Shown: positions 33,246 to 46,676 of the stretch, in pieces
Layout: every line of letters begins with the position of its first letter
How positions within the stretch are numbered: position 1 is the stretch's first letter
NCBI GenBank assembly: GCA_038380795.1
Contig: CM076260.1
Location: forward strand, 31,778,634-31,842,633
Origin: Pyrocephalus nanus
Taxonomy: Eukaryota > Chordata > Aves > Passeriformes > Tyrannidae
Length of the DNA stretch: 64,000 bases
Direction of reading: 5' to 3'
Position numbers and translations under genes: made by a program
Notes under the pieces: model-generated
The model's input: the letters and a program-made list of their open reading frames with translations, nothing else
Told to the model about the DNA's origin: nothing
The model's database searches: none

Positions 33246-35339
33246 ATGAACTGTTTATGCAGCAGACTGAAAACAGAGTAATTATTTTAGTTCTAGAGAA
33301 CTTCATATTTGTAGCTTCAGGCCTGGAAATTTACTCCATACTATGTAATATATTCAGTAATGTGCCAGATAGTCTGTCAGTTCTGTAATACAAGAAAATC
33401 AGACAGACTAACCCCAAAAGAGCACTACTAAAAGCATGACACATTTCTCACAGAAGATGACAGTAAATAGGGCATAAGTTGTACTGGAATGCAAACAAAT
33501 GGAATATATTTCTTACTTAAATGTTCCTCAGTTCTGAAACTTAAACTGCTTTGTAAACAATACTGTAATAAGATCTTTCTGTCTTACAAAAGGGCAGTAA
33601 AAGGCCGTGAGAAGTTGTACAGCTTCCTCCCATCCAAAAGACCACTGAAATTTCTAGACTGCAAACGAAATTTGCACTGTAAATGATTAAGATTCCAGAT
33701 TCAGAAGACATTTTTAAACAAACGTCTGTAGTAATATATTGGATGTGTTTGTATGGAGAGCTTATGATATGATAATTAAAAAGTCATAGAGCTCTCCCCT
33801 CTCACCCCCCAGAAGCCAGGCCTAAACCAGGCCTTAGTTTTGCAAAGCAGTGGTCTCTGAATGAATTTATTAGCTCGGTTTTTTGTCTCTACACCTTACT
33901 GTACAGTCATTTTTGTGAGATTTTCATTCTACTCTGTCTTTCATACATGGTTACTGAATTTGGATGCAGTATAGTCAGCCTGATTTGAGTATCTAAATTG
34001 CATTCTTTTGTCTTGGTTGTCTGTGTAAAGTAAGTTAGTTCTCAGAGTCAACGGAGGTTCCCTTTTTCATAGGGACATTGTTGAATTCAAGTGCCTTTAT
34101 TCAGATGCTAATTTTTTCAGGCCAGTTAGAAGCTAGACAGGGTGAACTTGGCTTCGCTCTTACTCTATCCACAGCCAGAGTTGCTTGATGTCATTATCTC
34201 CATTTTGCAAACTGAGTGCTGAATCTCAGGGAAGGAGATTAAAAGTATTTTAGTTTAACTAAGCTAAGCTACTGTAAACTGAAATTCACACTCCAGCTAC
34301 TCTCACTTGTGAGCATTGAAGAGTTAGCTTAAAAAGGTGCTGTTTATTTAGGTACTGGAGAGAAACCGATTTTGTAGTTAGGAGAACTGCTTGCCTAGAC
34401 ATTTTATTGACCTGAGATTATCAGAAGCCAGAATTGAAGTGACTGTTTAATTCTCCTTTTCCAGCTTTTGCTCTGTTTTTTGCAAATTGGAGTGCCTTCT
34501 ACAGTACTTATATAGAGCTGTTCTTTGATTTCCGTGGGTTAACAAACTCTGGCAGATCTTACCCTAAGCATCTAAAGTTGGGCATCTGAATATGCAAACA
34601 TAGTTAATAACCACTGGGAAAAAATGTTTAAATAACTTGCCGAATATTGGATAATTTCCCGGTAGCAATGGGTCATGTGTTAGTATCTGAAAACCAGTAT
34701 TTAGATGGTTTCACAAAGATTTTTTTTTTCATTATCTTCCCATGGAACAACAGGAATAATATAGTTCATAGTTGTCTTTACTGTAAAATTTTAAGTTCCC
34801 TAAACGCTGATTTAGCATTCATTGAGAGAAGGGATATCTCCAGAAAACATGATGTATAATCACATAGAAATTTGTACATGCAAGTGGACTAAACAAAGGC
34901 TCCTTGTACAATTCAACAATTTTTTGAATATTTTCTACCTTTCTAGTGCTTGTGTTTGTCTCAGTGCATCCACTGTTTTGCATTTTGCACATTTTGGCTT
35001 TTCTGACTTCTATTGTCAGTATATGATGGTCATTTGTAGAACTAATTCCACAGTTCTCATTTTTGTTACTCCTTAAACAGTCATGGTATGCTGTAAATTT
35101 CTGACTTACCTACAGGAAAACATCAGAGAGGAGAACTTGTTCTGGTGGTTGTTACAGATTTTGCCCAAGCACCACTTGCTCCTTGCTGTTTTCTTTTCCC
35201 TCATTCCAAACCCGTGATGAAATCCTTTCTGCACTGATTCTCTCTTAGGTCTACCTCTGTCAATCTTTTACCATGTCTCTAAGGTCAGTTCTTCAGTCTA
35301 CACTCCAGAAAAATGGCTGCTGCTGTCTTTTTCCTCCAT
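33246..35339. other. Intergenic stretch, no recognised feature
   Basis: AT-rich unique-looking sequence. No exon, RNA gene or repeat was recognised on either strand. Confidence 0.5.
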
Positions 35340-36416
35340 GACCCTGTGTTGCCAACTTCATCAGCAGAGAGGCTGAGGACGTATGGGCTGGATGAGCAGA
35401 CAGATGTGTTGAGTTACGGCTGAACATCTGGGCCTGGAGGGTGGTGATCCATGGTACGAGGTCCAGGTGGAGGCCCGTAAGCAGTGGTGCATCCCAGGGG
35501 TTAATACTGACACTACTGTTCAGCACCTTCATTAACAATCTGGATGATGGGACAGAGGGTCCCCTCAGTGAGTTTACAGGTGGTACAAAACTGGGAGGAG
35601 TGGGTGATACACTGAAGGGCTGTGCTGCCTGAGGGGTCCAGAGGGGACCTCAAAAGACTGGAGACTGGGCTTCCCTTTGGAGGTTCCTGTCAGCCCCTAA
35701 GTTCAGTCTCTGGTGGGGAACAACTGCAGGTATGGTGGTTGGTAAAGAGTTTTGCAGAAAAGGACCTGGGTATCCTGGTAGACACAGAGTTGAATATCAA
35801 CTGGCAATGTGCCCTTGCTGCAAAGAAAGCACTGAGTATCCTGGACTGCAGTGGGAAGAGTCACCAGCACATCGAGGGAGGTTTCCCTCTACTCAGCATT
35901 GGTAAGGCCACACCTGGAGTATTCTATCTCGGTCTGGGCTCTCCAGTACAAGAAGATATGGTCATACCAGGGAGAGTCCTGTGAAGAGCCACAAAAGGTG
36001 ATTAAGTGACTGGAGCATTCCTCCTATGAGAAGAGGCTTACAGAGCTGGGAGTGTTCAGCCTGGAGAACAGAAGGGTCAGGTTGAAATCTCATCAAAGTT
36101 TATCAATACCTGAAGAGAGGATGTAAACAAGATGGAGCCAGGCTCTTCAGTGGTGCCCAGTGACAGAACCAGAGGCAGTGGGCACAAACTGAAACACAGG
36201 AGGTTCTCTCTGAGCATCAGGAAACACTTTCTTAGCATGATGGTGACTGAGCATCAGCATGGGTTGCCCCAAGAGGCTGTGGAATTTACATCCTCAGAGA
36301 TATTCAAAGGCTGTCTGGATATATGGTCCTGGGCAGCTGGCTCTAGGGATCCCTGCCTGAGCAGGGGGTCAGACCAGAGGTCCCTTTCAACTTCAACCAC
36401 ACTGTGATTCTGTGAG
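35340..36416 (+). mobile_element. CR1 LINE fragment of about 1.1 kb, sense, with RT remnant
   Basis: This is the longest CR1 copy in the window. It starts within the reverse-transcriptase coding part ('ggctgaggacgtatgggctg', 'aacaatctggatgatgggac', 'gcagaaaaggacctgggtat') and runs to the 3' tail 'actgtgattctgtg'. The RT frame is broken into pieces by frameshifts and stops, so the copy is dead. Confidence 0.92.
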
Positions 36417-39400
36417 TTTGCTCTCACTTCCTGTACTTGGTGTAACAAACCTGTCTGGTGCAGGGGCATTTCAAAGGAAATCCTGGGCAGCACTGCAGTG
36501 GGAACAGCTCTTCCAAGAATGAAGGTACAGGGGTCAAAGCCACCCACAGCTAACACTCATCACAAGTTCACAGCTTTGCTAAACTTGTTACATTGCAAGA
36601 CTATGGGCAAAAGGCATATATCTCTGGCATAAAACACAACTTGCTTGCCAAATTTAAATCTATGCCACAAGTCTGCAGGTGACTTCCTTGCAAAGCTTAA
36701 TCAGCGTTACTGTTTTTTAACAATATGAGTAGAATCCTTTCAGCTGCCATTCAATTTGCAGCCAACATTTAATTTGGAAAATTTTAAACTGAGGAGGTGA
36801 AGCTTAGTGAAGGTATTATAAGCAAATGAAAGAAAAAAACTGCAGTTTTTGATACCTGCTATTTTTCTAGAATTTTCTTGCAATTCCGAGTCCAGTTTGT
36901 GAACAGATAGGTGATTCACATTATTAGCAGATTTAGTAACTGAGTCAGAACTGGACAGTTTGGCACTCTCTGGGCCCAATAAGCATGCCAGGAGAGAACA
37001 TCATGCTACAGTGGTTGTTTAACTTCTCAGTAAGGACTGTCTTATCCTGTACTAAAAGTCCTACCACAAGGGGTTGAAGAGCTGGCAGTGGAATCTAAGT
37101 ATGTAAAACCCAGATCAAGGGCTGCTTACCAGCAGGAACGCACTCAGGGTGAGGTTCAAGGTAATCTAGCTAGTATACATATGGGAAGGGTATGGGGAGG
37201 TCTGTGTGTGCTTTTGGTAGTGTTCAAGTGCATCAGCAACAGAGTTTACATCTTTGAGAGTGGATTTGTTCTACAGGCAATGTAAATTAAACTCTGTTTA
37301 ACCCCACAGTGACATGTGAAGGCTAGACAGAAGGGAGGCCCAATGGCGTGTTAGAATTTCAAGGGGATCACTTATTCCTCTTAAACTTTTCTTTCTCAAG
37401 ACTGGCTCAAAAACTAAAGCTGAAAATGCCTAAAATGAAATGTCTGAAAGGGGATGGAAGGAAAGTCCTCACAGCATGTAGGACACAATTGTTTAGGAAC
37501 ACACTAGATGAGCAGTGGCCTTTACAGAAAGATTTACAAATCAATAAACGTCACAGAATTCCCTAAAAAATTCTCCACTTTGCTAAAAAGTATGAGAAGC
37601 TCTCAGTGCCATGATCAACCCAATCCATACTGAAGTTCATGTAACCTCCATGAAGGAAAGACAGCCCTATGCCTGATGTCCACAGGTTACCTATTTACTG
37701 CAGGCTATTTTTGTTTTTCAGATGAACCTGTGGTTATTTTACTGGCAACTGCTGTTCACCACCAAAAAGAAAATCCATATAGGTGATCACAGAGTGCATC
37801 AAGGGAGGGTGGGAATGAAAAGCAAAAGTTAAAAAAAAAACAAACAAAAACAAACAAACAAAAAAACACACACAAAAACCAAAACAACAACAACAAAAAA
37901 ACCCCACAACCCTATGGTAATTACAACTGTGTGTTATCTGTGTGGCTTTTTTTCTGGGTTCTCATTCCTACACTAGAGCTCTTCCCTCTCCAGATGAAAT
38001 ATTTAAACTAGTGGGGCCCATTCTACTTTTAAATATGCATGAGAGTGGGCCCATGATATGTTTGTCAGAGAGAGGCTTCAGCAGAAACAGAAGAAAAGTC
38101 TTTCCCCAGAGACGTGGGGTGTGTTGTACCAGGAATGGAATCCATCTGTCTTCAGATACTGAGATGACTCCAGGAATCTCTTCCAGCTACCCTGGGGTAC
38201 TGTAATCTCATTTTCCTGTCCTCACCATTTGTATTTACAGAATGAATACACTCACAAAAGTAAAGCAAAAAGCAATGGACACTGACAAAAGTCAGAAGGA
38301 TTATGAGTTCACAAGTCAGGGATTCCCCTTAACTCCTTTCATGCTAATTTTTACGCAAGCTTAGTTCTCTGGAGCTAACTACAATTCAAAATAATCCATT
38401 TGCTTAATTGAATTATCCTTAAGTAAAGGAAATTGAAAAACAGGGCCAGTCCAAGAGATTTAGTCCCAGTCAAAAAAACAGAGCTTCAGAAACAGTCAAA
38501 CATTGGTAGGGCTTAAAATGCAAAACCATGAACCTTCCTTAACTAACATGTTGTCAAAGAAGAAACTACCCGTGAATTAAATGAAACAGGAAGACTTTAA
38601 AAATGAGCTTTTACCTTAAAAAATAATATCTAAATTTTTTTGCAACTTGTATGAAGCTCTTGAAATACAGAAGGCCTGTGAAACATTAGAATATTAAAAA
38701 AAAATAGGTGTAGTCCATGTAAATGTTTATGTAAACTGTACTGGAAAGACAGGGAAAAAAAAGGATCATTTCACTACTGTCAAAATCAGAGAATTGTGTG
38801 TGTGCACATAACACTAAGTGAAAGGGAGCAGATAAATAGTAAGACTTACATACCAATTTTCCAGTAAATAATTTACATGATAAGGAAATGAATGGTGCTT
38901 ATCTAGAGTAAGCCTGCTCAGAAAGAAACCAAAGGTTGATCCTGAAAGGAACGTCATCTACCACTGCTAAAATCCCAGCAAATTTTCTTGTTCTTTTTCT
39001 GTCTCTGAACATAAGCTGCTAAACCTTGAGCCAGTTAGAAATGTTCTTGTGCAAACATATAAGCAAGCTATTCTTTATCCAGACAAATAACAGATAAATT
39101 GTGCTGCCAGCTACTACAATAGCCACATTTGCAAACTCTGCATGGGTAATTCCAAACCAGTTCTAACATCAGTGAATTTAAGTTTAGGTTTTTTTCCAGA
39201 AATTATTTGCAAAAATATAAAATCATTTTAGGAAGTATCGAAGTGCTAAACTAAAATACTCTACAGTTAGGAAACTCCAAGAGTCGATGCTGGCAAACCA
39301 TGCAGTATTTTAACATTACACAGATACAGTATAATTACATCACCTTCATATACACTTAAGAGTACGTCAACAAAGCATGTAAAGTAAATGAACTTCTGGC

Positions 39401-41269
39401 CTCAGTAAGTCATTGGCTGTGACTTTAGTGCCCATGGACATTCTTACAGGCAGAACTTTACCCATTACACGGGATGTGTAAAACTGCTGTAGCTAATACC
39501 AACATGATTCAAACACAACAAGCTTTCCGTGTGGACAGATGCATTCAGCACAGGCTTGCAGTCAATGCCAAACCTGATTTTTGCATTTAATTTTTCATAA
39601 TAAAGTGTAGGGAGAGAAACTTAACACTCGTGATACTAAGCACTTGAGAACAACCATCTCAGGAGTGAAATATCTAGTCATGCAAGTCTGAAAGCCTTTA
39701 TCTTTTTTTTATTTATACTGAATGGTCTGAATTTTGATCCACTGAATTATACATAACAAGTAACGTTAATTGAAATTTAAATATCCAGGACATTGTATGA
39801 TATTCTTTGAAATTAAAACATGCATGATATCTTCTCAGCGTTTTCTGAGAAGTCAGCTGGGGTTTTTTAGTTGCTCATCGTTGCAAGACCAGCTCTGACA
39901 AAATACAGTGGCTCATACAATTAAAACATATTTTTAAAAAATATATGGCAACTTTAATGATAGAGGCTGTTTGCTATAATCCCTAACAACCTGTATTCAT
40001 ATTAAAATATTCAATTCTAATAAATGGCTGAACAAAGACACCTTGAATATCTGGAATACTGTCAGTTCTTTGCAGCAGCCTTGTTTTCTCTTTCTGCTTC
40101 CCCCCCCAATCTTTCCTTAGTTTGAAGTTCTTGCACTCAGATTTCACTTATGAGTTTTCCTGTATTTTCCCAGAAGATTTACAGAACAGATGCTGTTGTG
40201 TCCTGGGCTATTTTTAAATTTCCCAGGAAAAAAAAAAAAGAGAGTAGAGACGAGCGATGAGGGAGATCGCATCAAATCGCGAGATAGAGCTCAGCACTGC
40301 TTGGCTTCCAGGGTACTGGGGAACTGATTGGCTTGTTTACACTGGAAGTATTTTGTTGACCGTTTCCTGACATTATATCCTGTTTTGCTAACAGAGGGGC
40401 TTCTATCCAGTCAGCAAATTTATATTTTCATTTACTTGCCCATTCACTTTTTTTCCTACAGATAACAATTATCCTTATCTCTCTTTTACAAATAAAAGTA
40501 AGGCTAAGTGTACTAGGTACTGCCCTGGAAGGTAATGCCAGAGACAAGCTCCCATTTTTTAGAAGTTATACAATATTTTGATTTGTCCAAATTTTTAAAC
40601 ATTCCTAAATTACGTCAAGTGAAGATGCAACTGTCAAATTCACCTTGCTACTTAGCAGGCACGTGCAATGTTTTAAAAAACAAAACAAGCTCATTGCACA
40701 TTTCAGGAGTTGTAGGAATGTTAATCTGGACACAGGATTTAACTCCACCCATGCTCTGCCCAGGATGTAGGATTACTCATGCACTTCACGTACTGCCATT
40801 TTCCTTCCATGTGTACATCCATAATGATCCTTGACAGAAACCCCTGAGTTTCTTTAGGTTCTCCCTGGGTTTTCTTTGTCCCCTAAAAGAGGACATGGTA
40901 TTGTTATGAGTATCATATCTACAGGGGTAGATATGGCTGGAAGAAAATTGTTTAAATTATTTATTAGCTAGGCACTGTATTCACAATTGTCCCTGGTGCT
41001 GTCCAAACACTCAAAAGGGATGCAGTGAAGCATACCCTGCCTAAAGAAAGCTAGGGCTGGAAAACTAGGGAAGACACGAAGTTCTGAAGTATGAACTGGT
41101 TTGTTTGCCTTTGTCAGCAAAATATATACGAATCATCAAGTCGAGAACCAAGAGGCTTTGCACATATTGTCAGGTCATTGTGCCACTCGTGAAGTATTGT
41201 GTGGAAAGAAACAAAGTGTTTACAGGAAAGCTGACAAACCAGCTAGCGACGCTAGGAATGAGTCGTGGC
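36417..41269. other. Intergenic SENP6-MYO6 spacer, right part
   Basis: No gene is supported. It contains an A-rich microsatellite (37829-37905) and, near 40240-40340, a short CpG-containing block followed by an inverted CCAAT ('gattggct') and 'tgtttac', possibly regulatory. The rest is AT-rich and unrecognised. Confidence 0.55.
37829..37905. repeat. A-rich (CAAA/CAA)n low-complexity repeat
   Basis: About 75 bases of A with C at intervals of three to five, ending in 'accccacaaccc'. Confidence 0.8.
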
Positions 41270-42450
41270 AAAGCCAAGGGACAGGGAGGCGACGCAGAGC
41301 TGCAGCACGGCTGGTCAGGGAGGGGCGGCTGTGGGTGCCCTCGGTGGTGACGCCAGGGCTGAGCATGATGCAATGCCGTCCAGTTGGGTCACTCGCACAC
41401 CACCAGCCACCAGGATGAATAGCTGGGTGTAAGCAGATGGCAGGCAAATCCCGCAGAGCCACCATGGAGCCCGGTGGGAAGGCAGGCTGGCACCTGGCTC
41501 GCCTTGCAGGAGCTACAGCCGGGACAGGGCGGGGGCAAGCGATGCTGCTGTGCCACTGAGCAGCGGCTGTGACCGTCGCTGCTCCCATCGCTGCTCCCAC
41601 CCGTGCAACATCTGTCAGGGCAAGACCCTGGGGACAGGGCAGGGACTGCACAGGGCCAGGGGGAGCCTGGTGGAGGAACCGGGCTGGAACAGCCTCTGCC
41701 GCGGCTTGCGCAGCGGGAGAGCCACCACCTGCTCTGCACCTCTCGTTATGGGAAGATGGTCAATAAAGACAAAGACAATCCAGAACTGACCCTTTTTGTA
41801 ACCGCGTCGGTAAAAATAAAGGACGAAACCCAACTTCTCCCAGAATAACCACGGCCCAGCCACAAGCCAGGCGCGTCCCCGAGCCAGCCCCCCCAGGCGC
41901 TGTGCCCCCCGCACAGAGGGGCGGCCGCGGCAGTGCCGAGCGGGTGGGCGGACAGACAGGGGGCCGAGGATCCCCGACACACACCCCGCAGGTCTGGGAA
42001 GGCCGGGACGGCCTCTCTGGCTGCCCCCGCCCCGGCCGGCGCTGCCCCCGCCCCCGGCCGGCCCCTGTGGCGGTGACGTGCCGGGCCGGGCCGGGCCGGG
42101 CCGTGCCGGGCGGCGGGGGCGGCGCAGAGCAGCGCAGTAGCAGCGGTAGCCGCGGCGGGGCGGGCAGGGAGCGGGGCGGCGAGTGCGGCACCATCGCCAG
42201 GAGCGCCGGCAGCAGGTAAGGACGCGGCTCCTCGGCCCCCGCCGCCCTCCGTGCCCTCCTCCCGCCCAGGGGAGGCGCCGGCCCTCCGGCCCGGCCGCGG
42301 CGCTGCCCCCCGGCTCCCCCCGCCGCCCTGCCCGCCGGGCAGGTGCGATCGGGGCGGGGAAGGGCCGGGAAGGGCCCTCGGCGGGGTGGGCGCTCCCGCC
42401 GGCGCACCGCGGGACGGACCTGCTACTGCCGGAGCTTCCCGGCCGGACTG
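41270..42450. promoter_or_regulatory. MYO6: CpG island, probable MYO6 promoter
   Basis: GC content rises sharply with frequent CpG, densest from about 41870 to 42440. There are several GC boxes (for example 'ggggcgggcagg', 'gagcggggcggcg'), a CRE-like TGACGT at 42074 and four CCGGG units at 42081-42100. No TATA box is evident just upstream of the predicted exon. In vertebrates MYO6 lies downstream of SENP6 in the same orientation; the gene assignment rests on that order. Long frames on both strands here reflect GC composition. Confidence 0.75.
42110..42215 (+). other. MYO6: Probable MYO6 non-coding exon 1 (5' end uncertain)
   Basis: A strong splice donor, CAG|GTAAGG, lies at 42215/42216 in the core of the CpG island. 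The upstream ~100 bases contain no ATG, which fits the known non-coding first exon of MYO6 (unconventional myosin VI, the minus-end-directed actin motor). The transcription start was not determined; 42110 is a guess just 3' of the CCGGG repeat. Without a visible MYO6 coding exon, the name is inferred from synteny only. Confidence 0.55.
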
Positions 42451-44459
42451 TTCTTTGCTTATTTAAATGCACTGATATGGGAATTTCTTTCCTCTGTGGG
42501 TTTGGTTTTCTTTTTAGTGTCATCCTCTGTGAAATCCCGTCCCTGCGGAGTTACAGCTGAGCTCCCCTCCTTGTTTCAGGAACACTTCTGTGCTGTCACA
42601 GCAAATAAAATTTTTACAGCCCTTACTGGCCGAACTCAGCATGACTGGTAGTGCAATGGAAAAACATCTTCTTGCGGAGTATTTCTCCATGAAGTACTTT
42701 AGCAGGCTGCGGTTTTGGAGAGCAGCATGTCTCAGCATACGACTAAAACCTGATACCCCATTCCTGTAGCTCGCGTTCTTTATTGACTAGGAAAACTTGA
42801 AAGGTTCGTCCCTTTAATGGTCTTGAATAGAACTTGCAGTGCAGCACATATATTGTTGATGCTTGCCTGATGCTTGGTCCTCAGGTTCCGAACTAGTAAA
42901 TGCCACCAAGGCCTGTAAGACGGCAATAGCTAAACTAATAGATGACAGGTTCTGTAAAAGGATGATTGCTACCTATTGCTTCATCTGAATGTGCTGACTG
43001 CCGGCCCTTTTTTGACACAGATGAAGAGAAGTAGTACGCTGAGACTTGCGTCCCCTCTTGCTCTCAGGGGGGAACAGACCTTTGAGGCGACCTAATTTCT
43101 TACAGTTCATTTGGCATCGCTGGGCTGCGGAGCGGCCTATGGATTGGGTTCACAGCCATCCGAGTACAAAGGTTGGCCACAGGACTGCCTTTCTTCTGTT
43201 GCAAGTGTGACAAATTAACAGGGTGGAGATGAACTCGTGAGTTAAATGTCATCTGCAGTTTTTAGTTTCATTTTTTAGTGAAAAAACCCTATAAAATGAA
43301 AGTAATTTAATGATTAAAATAATCATTATGAAAATTTAAATGTATAAGCAAATGTCTTGCAGTATTTGTTTAAATATAATTAAACTGTGCTAACCTACAA
43401 GTTAACTATGAAGTATACAGTTTATAAAATAACTGCAAAAGAAAGCTCAGTATTGTTGAGTTAGGAGAGTAAATATTGAAATTGTCAGAGCACAAGTTAC
43501 AAACCCGTGCAGTGTTTTTAATAATGTAGAAATTAAGATTTAATTTGACTGCACTTTTAGTGTATGTTTTTAATGTGTCTAAGTTAATAAACTATTTAGT
43601 GATGGTACAGTTATGCTTTTGACTGTGAAACTATAAAGGCAGTGATGTGAATATAAAGACAGTAAACTTTCTGTGGGGCTTAATAGCTTTCTGAATGAAA
43701 AACCATGTCAGTATTAGCTTGCAGAAGTTGTAAGTAAATTGAACTAATTTCCCCACCCCCGAGTTTCTAGTCAGAGTGGGCATTCCTGTATAATCTGCAC
43801 TAAGTACTGTGTCCTTCGGCCTCAGGCATTGCCATGTGCCTTTGTTTTGATAATGGGTCAGTATTTTGACTCATTAATAATAATGTTCTGGTAAGCAAGG
43901 TGAAGTAGCGCTTCCTTGTGCCTACTCTGCCAGGGCGGGGAAGGCTATGTGACCCAATCTAGCCTTCATATTTTTGTGGTACTTGATAATGCTGTTCTGA
44001 GGAAAGCTTTGAGGTTTTTGAAATTTTGACACTCTCATGAATGATGTGGCAAAGTTGAGTGGGGACTAACTTTTTATCAGTATATAATGTGGAAACGTGA
44101 GATTAATCTGGCAGGTTCAAAATGAACAAAAGGGGTGTGGTTTTGGTTTTGACCCAGTGTGTAGTTAGTTAAGCTTTGGAGATTCTTTCAGAAGTGTGTG
44201 GAAATTGAAAGTTTACAGGGACTTGAAAAGCAGCCGGACAAATTTATGGAAGAAAAATCCACTAAGGATTACTTGTGCTGAGTACCTCCAGTAGCTCAGG
44301 GTGTCACTGAGCTGAACATAGAGCCCGGGAGAATAAACTGGGGGAGTACTGTCAATTATTTATCAAATTTTTATTTTAAGTTCAGGCATTGACCTAGTGC
44401 GGACAACAAACCTGCCTCTGACCCAGTAGGGCTGCTCTTAAGGAAATTGTTCATCTGAA

Positions 44460-45230
44460 GTGTTTGAGAACATCTGAACCAAAGGGACCGGATCTAGAGA
44501 TAACAAGTCTGGGTGATAATTCTCAGGGAATGATTATGAGTCACCATCAAACTGGAAGTCAGTTTAAGCGGTGCTGGGGGCAGTTCTGGTACTTTTGTAC
44601 TTGTTGTCATTGATGTCTTTGATCAACAAAATTAGCACAAAATCTGAAGAAGACAAGTAGGTGTTTCAGGATGTATTTTTGATGATCTGCTTTGGAAGAC
44701 AAGAGGTTTTTTGATAAGTTCAAAGGCTGTATTTGAGTGCAAGATACTATTTTCAGGAAGAAGATCCCATAGTCTGATAGTTAGTCAACTCGGCAGCAGC
44801 GCCATGGAAGCAGGTCTGAGGGTTATCGGAGATCTCAGTAAGCATGGGGGTGCAGTACTGTTGAAGTTTGTAATTTAAATTTTTGAACTGATGAAGCTTT
44901 AGTTAATATAATAATGTGTTCAGTTTTGGCCACAGCCCTTTAAGAAAGACAAATGCAAATGTCTCAATCCACCAAAAATGGTCATCAAGGCTTAGGAAGG
45001 GTTTGTAAAGTGTCATCTACAGAGACTGCATGTGCTTGGAAAATGTGTTCTACAAAGGCTAGATAAGCTCGGTTCCAGCAGAAAGAGACCAGGGGACAAG
45101 AAGAAGATATTACAGTCTTAAAATTAGTGAGAAGTGGTCTGTGTCCTGTCAGTGACTGCATCGAAAAAGATTAAACTAGTTTGCACCAAAGACTTGATGA
45201 AGTTCTTAAAATCTGTTATGCCTTAGGGAG
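44460..45230 (+). mobile_element. Ancient CR1-like LINE relic, sense
   Basis: A diverged sequence that keeps the block order of a CR1 3' half: 'gttcagttttggccac', 'ggctagataagctcggtt', 'ccagcagaaagagaccagggg' and 'agaagatattacagtct'. Many indels are present and the limits are approximate. Confidence 0.45.
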
Positions 45231-46304
45231 AACTGGAACAAGCTGAGGTTGTGCAATCTTCTTTCTGCAAAGGTTTTTGAAAGTCAAATAGGACTTTTGT
45301 TAAGGATATATTAAACACATTACTCAAAATTGTCTTACTTGTTCTCACACAGGGGCTTGAGCTTGATGATTTCTTCAGGTGCTGTCTGTATTCTGGCCTG
45401 AGCTTATATGGAAAAAAAGTAATTTCAGTGCTCAAAACACAGGCAGTTTCTGTGATAAAGTCCTAGAATCTTTCAATTATTGATGGTCATCTCATGTTAC
45501 AGTTTAAGCATTTGGTTTTAAAATAATTTGTGTTGAGGCAAACTATTTCATTTGACAGCAAAATGTTGTGGTTTAGGAGTATAGCCTGTAATACCGTAGG
45601 AAATGTAGTTGTGGGACCATACTGTGGTTTAAACCAGGAAAATCAGAGGGATAAAACCTGAGGTATTCATCATCTGCTGTAATATATACTGTACGTGGCC
45701 TCATAATTTATGTCCTAGTGCTACAGTGTCTTTGGTTCTGAAATACTTTTAAAGAACTGTCACCCTGTTAAAAAAAAAAAAAAGAAATCAGACTTGCTAA
45801 GTAACATGTGTTTCTCATTTTGTATCCACTTTTTAAAGTATGCATGGGAAGATTAAAATGGCAACATTTTAACATAACATACCATCTATTGAAGTTTTTG
45901 CTTAGCTGTTTCTTGGAATGACTGTATTATGTTTGTAGTAAATACTGGTGACTGAGACTTGTGTTTCTGAAGTATTGATAAATACTGTAATAATACAAAA
46001 AACACATAGGAAAAATGTAATTTTTGAATGGATATCTGTGGATGCATTTTCCTCCCCAAAATAAACCCCAACAAAAACAAGTTTTGCAAAGCAGAATGTG
46101 AAGTATCAGCAGCCTTTGGGTTTTTTCCTAAGGCTCTGATGGCAAGAAAAAGACATAAATCTATGGGCACTTTAATCTCTGGTAGAATAATCTCTGTAAG
46201 TAATGACCATACAGAGTTAATAGTATGTGTTCTGTTGGAGAGAGCATGCTAAAACTGTCTTTCAGTAGATGACCATCTTAGAATATCAATTGAGAAATAC
46301 TGGT

Positions 46305-46324
46305 ATAAATAAATAAATAAATAA
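46305..46324. repeat. (TAAA)5 microsatellite
   Basis: Five tandem ATAA/TAAA units. Confidence 0.8.
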
Positions 46325-46634
46325 GTTCTCACTTTTTTTATTTTTGTTGAGCAGTGTGCAGAAATGGAGCAGAGGGCGAGGGGACTGGGGGGGGATTGAG
46401 GTCCTGCTGCTGTGCTGCAGCTCAAAGGCAAGGCCTGTTGCCACTTGTGGACAGCTTAGCCTGGCCTTGCACAGGTGGTTTGGGAGCCCCAGCAGCACTC
46501 TGACTTTTCCACTTTGGAAAGGGAGTTGCAGCCCGATGACATGTAACCTGCAGACAAGGTGCTGGCTGCAGCTCCTGCAGGCATGCTGCATCTCTGGGAG
46601 CTGAATTGCAGGTACTGTCAGCAGCAGGGCATGG

Positions 46635-46676
46635 ACGCTTGGTTAAGCGTTCATCAAGCATGAACGCTTGATTAAG
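46635..46676. repeat. Nested direct repeat and 10-bp perfect hairpin
   Basis: ACGCTTGGTTAAG (46635-46647) recurs with one mismatch at 46664-46676. AAGCGTTCAT at 46645-46654 pairs perfectly with ATGAACGCTT at 46660-46669 around a 5-base loop. Confidence 0.85.

Noticed and set aside
35441..36407. Several open frames that look like small proteins
   Set aside because: They are frame-broken pieces of a dead CR1 element, not host genes.
41902..42219. Possible protein-coding first exon in the CpG island
   Set aside because: The only frames start far upstream of the likely transcription start and are composition-driven. The stretch just before the splice donor has no ATG.
41615..42523. A 302-codon open frame on the minus strand, with several overlapping frames on both strands
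   Set aside because: It lies in the CpG island where stop codons are rare. The translation is a low-complexity Pro/Arg/Gly/Ala mix with no domain, and equally long frames occur in the other frames.
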